Assembly: GCF_029335485.1 (NCBI RefSeq)
Contig: NZ_JARJLM010000718.1
Location: 1 to 57,696, forward strand
From: Cupriavidus basilensis
GTDB taxonomy: Bacteria > Pseudomonadota > Gammaproteobacteria > Burkholderiales > Burkholderiaceae
Reading direction: 5' to 3'
Length of the DNA: 57,696 bases
The translations under genes were made by a program, and so were the position numbers. Positions 52,804 through 57,696 of the stretch are shown here, in pieces; position 1 is the first letter of the stretch; the number at the start of each line of letters is the position of its first letter. Under the pieces are notes generated by a model, which was not told the origin of the DNA, ran no database searches, and worked only from the letters and a program-made list of their open reading frames with translations.

Positions 52804-54105
52804 ATGACACACTCCTATCGACATCCCATGTTCAGCAAACTTGAAGCCGAATTTCCCGAGCACCAGTCCCGTCCCGCAGGCGCGGATCTCGCCTTGAAGG
52901 GACTGAAGGTCGTGGACTTCACGCATTTCATCGCCGGACCCTTCGCCACCATGGTCCTGGCCGATATGGGCGCAGAGGTTATAAAGATCGAGGCGCCCGG
53001 CAAAGGGGACGATTTCCGCCAGTACCCTCCGTACGAGGCTGCGCTGGGCGGTGGCGCCCCGTTCATCTGGACCAACCGCAACAAGCGCAGCATCACACTC
53101 GACCTGAAGTCGGCGGAAGGAATTGCGGTGGCGCGCGAGCTGATCGCCAAGGCCGACGTGGTGGTCGAGAACTTCTCAACCGGCGTGATGGAACGGCTGG
53201 GTCTGCACTACGATGCCTGCCGCAAAAGCAATCCCGCGCTGATATTCTGCTCGGTATCTGCGTATGGTCGCACCGGGGCGTTTTCCGACCGGCTGGGCTT
53301 CGATCCCATCGTACAGGCCGAGAGCGGCTTCGTGTCGATGAATGGCTATGCCGACCGCGAAGGCGTGCGCGCCATGTCGTCGGTGATGGATATCAGCACC
53401 GCGATGCTGGCCTGCAACGCCATCCTCGGCGCGTTGGTGGCGAGAGGGCGGACCGGTGAGGGCCAAGCGATAGAAGTGGCCCTGCTGGATAGCGCGATCC
53501 TGATGACGGGTTATGCGGCGATGCAGCAGCTCTTCACCGGAGTCGAGCCATCCCGCCACGGCAATACTAGCCCCGACACCTGCCCGTCAGGCGTGTTCAG
53601 GTCGAAGGACCGGTCCTTCTTCATCAACTCGGGTAACGACAAGATCTTTCAGCGCTTGATGAGGCAGGTGCTGAACCTTCCGGAAGTCGCAGCCGATCCC
53701 GCTTACGCCACCGGGCGCGACCGCATCGCTCGACGCGGAGAACTGTTCGCGCTGCTGGACGAGGCATTTGCCCAGCAGCCGTGGGATCACTGGAAGGCGC
53801 GCATGCGCGAGGCAGGCGTGCCATGCGGGGAAGTCCGCACAGTTGGCGAGGCGTTGCGCTCTCCAGAGGCGCGCGAACGCGGGATGGTGACGCGCATTCC
53901 GCATCCGGAACTGGGCTGGGTCCCCAACGTGTCGTTGCCGATCCGCTATTCCGGCACGCCGCTGGCCGATCCGGTGTTGGCGCCACAAGTCGGCGAGCAC
54001 ACTACCGAGGTACTGGCTGACTGGCTCGGCTACGACCGTGAACGGCTCGCGCAGCTCGCACAGGCCGGCGCCTTCGGTGCCGTCGCAACGGGCGCCACAG
54101 CTTAG
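52804..54105 (+). CDS. CaiB/BaiF family CoA-transferase
   Basis: 433 aa class III CoA-transferase. Motifs: LKGLKVVDFTHFIAGPFATM, ADMGAEVIKIEAPGKGDDFR, NRNKRSITLDLKSAEG, and the nucleophile Asp region DRLGFDPIVQAESGFVSMNG. An ATG at 52828 (MFSKLEAEFPEH) is an alternative start; neither has a clear Shine-Dalgarno. It follows the GMC remnant and is closed by a terminator hairpin at 54131-54154, so it is expressed apart from the genes at 54407 onward. Confidence 0.92.
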   Translation: MTHSYRHPMFSKLEAEFPEHQSRPAGADLALKGLKVVDFTHFIAGPFATMVLADMGAEVIKIEAPGKGDDFRQYPPYEAALGGGAPFIWTNRNKRSITLDLKSAEGIAVARELIAKADVVVENFSTGVMERLGLHYDACRKSNPALIFCSVSAYGRTGAFSDRLGFDPIVQAESGFVSMNGYADREGVRAMSSVMDISTAMLACNAILGALVARGRTGEGQAIEVALLDSAILMTGYAAMQQLFTGVEPSRHGNTSPDTCPSGVFRSKDRSFFINSGNDKIFQRLMRQVLNLPEVAADPAYATGRDRIARRGELFALLDEAFAQQPWDHWKARMREAGVPCGEVRTVGEALRSPEARERGMVTRIPHPELGWVPNVSLPIRYSGTPLADPVLAPQVGEHTTEVLADWLGYDRERLAQLAQAGAFGAVATGATA

Positions 54106-54130
54106 CGACAGCGTGGCTTCGGAGTTTCGG

Positions 54131-54154
54131 ACGGCCTGGTTGACACCAGGCCGT
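54131..54154 (+). terminator. Rho-independent-like terminator
   Basis: ACGGCCTGG, loop TTGACA, CCAGGCCGT: a perfect nine-pair GC-rich stem followed by TT, 25 bases after the CoA-transferase stop. Confidence 0.7.
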
Positions 54155-54178
54155 TTCCACTTTGGGCGTCGGCTCATC

Positions 54179-54201
54179 GCGCGAGGTCTGACCGCTCGCG
54201 C
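54179..54201 (+). promoter_or_regulatory. Inverted repeat, candidate activator site
   Basis: GCGCGAG, nine bases, CTCGCGC. It lies about 150 bases upstream of the -24/-12 promoter at 54349, the usual distance for a sigma-54 activator site. Not shared with the palindrome at 46236. Confidence 0.4.
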
Positions 54202-54348
54202 TGTGCATTCGAGCTGTCGTCACCGCGCACATGTTGGTGTTCAGCAAGGACACTCCATCGCGAGGTGTCTGCCGGAAATCTGCGCGCGGCGCGCGGAATA
54301 GCCCTACTTTCCGCCAGCGGTGGGGCGTCGTAGGACCTGCTCGCGTAT

Positions 54349-54364
54349 TGGCATGCGGCTTGCG
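54349..54364 (+). promoter_or_regulatory. Sigma-54 (-24/-12) promoter
   Basis: TGGCATGCGGCTTGCG matches TGGCAC-N5-TTGCW with two mismatches and exact spacing. Predicted start near 54375, 32 bases before the SDR ATG, which has GAGGAA upstream. Confidence 0.7.
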
Positions 54365-54406
54365 TTAAGACGGGATACGACACAACGAACCCATGGAGAG
54401 GAATTG

Positions 54407-55186
54407 ATGTACAAGGACGACACATTGAAGGGCCGCGTTGCGCTGATCACCGGCGGTGGCAGCGGCCTTGGACTCGATATCGCCAACCTTTACGCGAGGC
54501 TGGGGGCAAAGGTCATGCTGGTGGGGCGCACCGAGGAGAGCGTGCAGGCCGCGGCGGAGGCCATCAACCGCGAAGGCGGGACGGCAGCGGCATGCCGGAC
54601 CGATGTGCGCAACTACGAAGAGGTCAAGCAAGCGGTGGAAGCGACCGTGCAGCAGTTCGGCGGTCTCGACATCCTGGTGAACAACGCCGCCGGGAACTTC
54701 GTATGCCCGACCGCCGAGCTGTCGCCGAACGGTTGGCGGACGGTGATCGACATCGATCTCAATGGCACATTCCACGGGTGCCACGCGGCATATCCCTACC
54801 TGAAGGCCTCGTCGCACGGCGGCTCGATCATTAGCATCATCACTATGCTTGGCGTGACAGGCTGGCCGGGTGCGGCGCACGCGTCAGCGGCCAAGGGCGG
54901 CATTCTTTCTCTGTCGCGGACGCTGGCGGTCGAGTGGGGCGGCGACGGCATCCGCGTGAATACGATTTCTCCGGGGCCGATCGGCGACACCGAGGGCGTG
55001 CGCCGGATGTACATCGAGACGGGACGCGGCGAGCTTGAAGCGAAGAAGACCGCGCTGGGCCGCTTTGGCCGCAAGCAGGACATCGCGAATGCGGCAGCCT
55101 ATCTGGCGTCGGACCTTGCGTGCTACGTCACTGGTGAGAACCTGATCGTCGACGGCGGACGTTGGCTGAAATACGTCGCTGAATGA
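54407..55186 (+). CDS. SDR-family oxidoreductase
   Basis: 259 aa short-chain dehydrogenase from MYKDDTLKGRVALITGGGSG, start chosen for GAGGAA just upstream. NNAAGNFVCPTAELS replaces the usual NNAG, as in peroxisomal 2,4-dienoyl-CoA reductase-like proteins; the Ser-Tyr-Lys triad is altered, with SIISIITMLGVTGWPGAAHA followed by SAAKGG, so the catalytic Tyr appears to be missing. That pattern is known in the 2,4-dienoyl-CoA reductase group, which works without it. First gene of the SDR-crotonase-DUF35-thiolase operon. Confidence 0.87.
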   Translation: MYKDDTLKGRVALITGGGSGLGLDIANLYARLGAKVMLVGRTEESVQAAAEAINREGGTAAACRTDVRNYEEVKQAVEATVQQFGGLDILVNNAAGNFVCPTAELSPNGWRTVIDIDLNGTFHGCHAAYPYLKASSHGGSIISIITMLGVTGWPGAAHASAAKGGILSLSRTLAVEWGGDGIRVNTISPGPIGDTEGVRRMYIETGRGELEAKKTALGRFGRKQDIANAAAYLASDLACYVTGENLIVDGGRWLKYVAE

Positions 55187-55293
55187 CATACACGCAGGTC
55201 CGCCTGGCGATGAGGAAGTGCCAGAAGTGGACCGAGTACCCATCGAGACATCGCCATCCGCTCGGCGGATGGCAGGCAATTGGAGACAAAACC

Positions 55294-56112
55294 ATGACGG
55301 AAAAGATCGTAATCACGGAGCGTGACGGTCCCGTACTCATCGTGCGGCTTTCGAATCCTGAGAACCGCAACTCGCTGACGTCTGCGCTGCGAGAGCAGAT
55401 CGGCGACGCGGTCGCCTTGGCCGAGCGGGACCGGACCGTTCGTTCCGTGTTCCTGACCGGCGACGGCCCGACGTTCTGCTCGGGCGGCGATCTCAACATG
55501 TTGAAGACTGCGTGCGATCCGTGGCCGGTCCACCGTCGCTTTCGCGGCCTGGGGCGTTGGCTGACGCCGCTGATTACACTGGACAAGCCGGTCGTGGTCG
55601 GCGTGAACGGGCACGCCGTAGGCGGCGGGATGGGGCTGGCGCTGACCGGCGACGTCTTGATCGCCGGGGAAAGCGCGAAGTTCATGTCGGGATTTTTCCG
55701 CCTCGGCGCCATCCCCGACATCGGCATGATGTATCACCTGCCGCGACTGATTGGCATGGCGCGCGCCAAGGACTTCCTGTTTAGCGGAGCGAGCATGACC
55801 GCGCAGCAGGCGGCGGAGCTCGGCTTGGTCTCTCGGGTTGTACCGGATGCCGAGCTGCGCGAGGCCGGCCTGCGCGAGGCACAGCGGCTGGCAGACGGCC
55901 CCGCCGAAGTCATGGGCCTGGCAAAGATCTTGATGGCGCGCAGTTTCGAAACGACGCTGAACGACATGTTCGCATTCGAGGGGTTCGGGCAGGCGATGGC
56001 GATGTCCAATCCCGAGTTCCGTGAAGGGCTGGCCGCAGCGCTTGAGCGTCGCAGCGCCGATTTTGCCGGCGCGGCGGACCGTGATCTCCCGCTCGGGGGA
56101 GGCCAGCCATGA
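55294..56112 (+). CDS. Enoyl-CoA hydratase/isomerase family protein
   Basis: 272 aa crotonase, paralogue of 12747-13571 (shared DPWPVHRRFRGLGRWLTP region). Oxyanion segments are TFCSGGDLNML and HAVGGGMGLALTGD. The two hydratase Glu positions are not conserved; an Asp in LGAIPDIGMMYHLPRLIG suits a 2,3-enoyl-CoA isomerase. The frame opens at 55183, but MTEKIVITERDGPVLIVRLS at 55294 is the family start, with GGAG upstream. The stop overlaps the DUF35 ATG (ATGA). Confidence 0.9.
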   Translation: MTEKIVITERDGPVLIVRLSNPENRNSLTSALREQIGDAVALAERDRTVRSVFLTGDGPTFCSGGDLNMLKTACDPWPVHRRFRGLGRWLTPLITLDKPVVVGVNGHAVGGGMGLALTGDVLIAGESAKFMSGFFRLGAIPDIGMMYHLPRLIGMARAKDFLFSGASMTAQQAAELGLVSRVVPDAELREAGLREAQRLADGPAEVMGLAKILMARSFETTLNDMFAFEGFGQAMAMSNPEFREGLAAALERRSADFAGAADRDLPLGGGQP

Positions 56113-56537
56113 GCGTGCAGCTTCCCCAGCCGATCGCCAACGCCGACTCGCAACCCTATTGGAATGCCGCGCGCGAGCGCAAGCTGCTGATCCGTCGCTG
56201 CAAGGCATGCGAGGCTCTGCATTTCATGCCCCGCCACCTTTGTCCGGAGTGCTGGTCCGACGAGCTCGAATGGGTGCAGAGCGCGGGTACGGGCAGCGTC
56301 CACAGTTTCACCATCATCCGTCGCGCCTCCATGCCCGCGTTCAACGACAAGGTCCCCTATGTGGTGGCCATGATCGAACTCGACGAAGGCCCGCGCATGG
56401 TGGCCAACATCGTTGGCGACAATGCGCTATCGGTGTCGATCGGGGACCGAGTCGAGGTGACATTCGAGGAACGCGGTGACGGCGCCATGGTGCCCCAGTT
56501 CCAGCCCGTCGCAGCCACAGCAAAGGTCGATCGATGA
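56109..56537 (+). CDS. Zn-ribbon/OB-fold protein (DUF35), thiolase partner
   Basis: 142 aa. A zinc ribbon with CKAC and CPEC pairs near residues 31-49 precedes an OB-fold (GSVHSFTIIRRASMPAFNDK, VPYVVAMIELDEGPRMVANI). DUF35 proteins bind acyl-CoA and pair with SCP-x-type thiolases. Here it overlaps the preceding crotonase and the following thiolase by four bases each (ATGA), so equal translation of the pair is likely. Confidence 0.93.
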   Translation: MSVQLPQPIANADSQPYWNAARERKLLIRRCKACEALHFMPRHLCPECWSDELEWVQSAGTGSVHSFTIIRRASMPAFNDKVPYVVAMIELDEGPRMVANIVGDNALSVSIGDRVEVTFEERGDGAMVPQFQPVAATAKVDR

Positions 56538-57696
56538 AGACACCTGCATCGTTGAAGAACAAAGTGGCCATCGTCGGCATCGGCGAGTCCGATATCGGCC
56601 GCGTACCGAATATGTCGGGGCTGGGGCTGAACGCACAGGCCGCCAAGCGTGCGCTCGAAGATGCCGGCCTGAAGGTCTCGGACATCGATGGCGTGCTGAC
56701 CGCGTACTCATTCACTGAGCCCTATTTCATGCTGGGCTCGGTGCTTTGCGAGTACCTGGGCATCAAGCCTCGCTTCAATGCGTCGATGGTGGTCGGGGGC
56801 GCGAGCCCGGCCGTGATGTTGAAGCATGCCGCGGAAGCGATCGTTAGCGGACAGGTCGAGACCATCCTCGTCTGCGCGGGTGAGAACCGCGCCACCGGCC
56901 AGTCCCGCGACGCCGCCGTGGCGGCGCTGATGGCGGTGGGCCACCCGTACTTCGAGCAGCCTTATGGCGCGTCGATTCCAGGCCTCTACGCGATGATCGC
57001 GCAGCGCCATATGCATGTCTATGGCACCACTCGCGAACAGCTCGCTCACGTGGCGGTCATGGCCCGTGACCACGCGTTGTTGCACCCGAATGCCCATATG
57101 AAGAAGCCGTTGACGCTCGACGACGTGCTGACGGCCAAGCCTATCGCCGATCCACTGGGCATGCTCGACTGTTGCCTGATCTCGGACGCGGGCGGGGCAT
57201 TCATCGTGACATCGGCTGAGCGCGCGCGCGATCTGCACAGCCGACCGGCGTTCCTGCAGGGCATTGGGGAATATCACACGCACGAACACCTGATGTGCGC
57301 GCCCAGCCTGACCGAGTTCGGCGCCAAGGAGTCTGGGCGTATCGCCTACGAAATGGCGGGCCTGGGTCCGCAGGACATCGATGTGGCGGAGTTGTACGAC
57401 TGCTTCACCATCGTGCCGATCATCGAGTTGGAAGAGCTGGGCTTCTGCGAACCGGGTGAGGGCGGGGCGTTCGTCGCGGGCGGACACGCGCGCATCGGCG
57501 GCAAGCTGCCGGTGAACACCCACGGCGGGATGCTGTCGCACGCCCATGCCGGCGCAGCGGGCGGACTGTTCGGCATCGTCGAGGCGGTGCGCCAATTGCG
57601 CGGCGGCTTGGGCGAACGCCAGGTCGATGGCGCCGAGGTCGCGCTCGTGCACAACGAGGGCGGCATCCTGTCTTCCCACTGCACCGTGATTCTCGC
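56534..57696 (+). CDS. Thiolase, SCP-x type (partial, runs off window)
   Basis: About 388 codons seen of what should be nearly the whole protein. KVAIVGIGESDIGRVPNMSG opens it. The usual active-site Cys region reads VVGGASPAVMLKHAAEAIVS, with Ser where classic thiolases have Cys, as in DUF35-linked non-decarboxylating or aldolase-like members. NTHGGMLSHAHAGAAGGLFG carries a conserved His, and NEGGILSSHCTVIL is at the edge. It partners DUF35. The reaction could be thiolysis or a retro-aldol cleavage of an acyl-CoA. A C-terminal relic of the same type is at 11826-12017. Confidence 0.92.
   Translation, partial: MKTPASLKNKVAIVGIGESDIGRVPNMSGLGLNAQAAKRALEDAGLKVSDIDGVLTAYSFTEPYFMLGSVLCEYLGIKPRFNASMVVGGASPAVMLKHAAEAIVSGQVETILVCAGENRATGQSRDAAVAALMAVGHPYFEQPYGASIPGLYAMIAQRHMHVYGTTREQLAHVAVMARDHALLHPNAHMKKPLTLDDVLTAKPIADPLGMLDCCLISDAGGAFIVTSAERARDLHSRPAFLQGIGEYHTHEHLMCAPSLTEFGAKESGRIAYEMAGLGPQDIDVAELYDCFTIVPIIELEELGFCEPGEGGAFVAGGHARIGGKLPVNTHGGMLSHAHAGAAGGLFGIVEAVRQLRGGLGERQVDGAEVALVHNEGGILSSHCTVIL

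Noticed and set aside
1-57696. CRISPR arrays, tRNA or rRNA genes, riboswitches, phage genes
   Set aside because: None recognised by reading; the only exact short tandem repeat noted is the two-copy 21-bp repeat at 48251.

Overview
The window reads as high-GC betaproteobacterial DNA, most like Cupriavidus/Ralstonia (Burkholderiaceae). The reasons are a split pntAA-pntAB-pntB transhydrogenase, orphan Bug-type tripartite-tricarboxylate binding proteins, many CaiB/BaiF CoA-transferases, a PhaB-like reductase, and IS5/IS6/IS66/IS110 relatives. This is inferred from gene content. No rRNA, tRNA or CRISPR array was seen.

Layout. 1-2.4 kb: minus-strand transhydrogenase genes, the only housekeeping segment. 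2.9-3.3 kb: a small unknown protein. 4-27.5 kb: a mosaic of intact acyl-CoA genes (CoA-transferases, an acyl-CoA synthetase, enoyl-CoA hydratase/isomerases, an acyl-CoA dehydrogenase, an SDR, a GMC oxidoreductase, a Bug protein, a sigma-54 activator, an AraC regulator) mixed with gene remains (etfB, etfA, thiolase, MaoC, DUF2889, livF, CMD, a chimeric acyl-CoA dehydrogenase fragment) and insertion-sequence debris. 27.5-32.1 kb: two tandem IS110-type elements (one truncated and frameshifted), a LysR regulator and an internally deleted IS6-type element. 32.4-35.7 kb: an SDR and a PaaH-like 3-hydroxyacyl-CoA dehydrogenase overlapping an AraC-like gene. 35.8-46.1 kb: a tight minus-strand operon of ten genes. 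46.4-48.1 kb: a divergent sigma-54 activator. 48.4-57.7 kb: plus-strand genes for a Bug protein, LeuC/LeuD-type hydro-lyase, an AhpD/CMD-fold protein, a GMC remnant, a CoA-transferase, an SDR, an isomerase-like hydratase-family protein, a DUF35 protein and a thiolase that runs off the end.

How the genes may work together. The 35.8-46.1 kb operon holds an acyl-CoA ligase, acyl-CoA dehydrogenase, canonical enoyl-CoA hydratase, SDR and a MenB/BadI-type hydrolase. That is the enzyme set of the AliA-AliB-BadK-BadH-BadI route, in which cyclohexanecarboxylate is activated, desaturated, hydrated, oxidised and ring-opened. I infer an alicyclic or related cyclic acid pathway; the true substrate is unknown. 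Further 3-hydroxyacyl-CoA dehydrogenases, the DUF35/thiolase pair and CoA-transferases would finish beta-oxidation. Seven good -24/-12 (sigma-54) promoter matches lie in front of these genes, and two paralogous sigma-54 activators (18.3-20.1 and 46.4-48.1 kb) are the obvious candidates to drive them.

Many left-half genes have a paralogue in the right half (Bug, CoA-transferase, acyl-CoA synthetase, isomerase-like protein, activator, and thiolase, CMD and GMC in complementary intact/decayed states). The left half therefore looks like an older, IS-riddled parallel cluster in decay.
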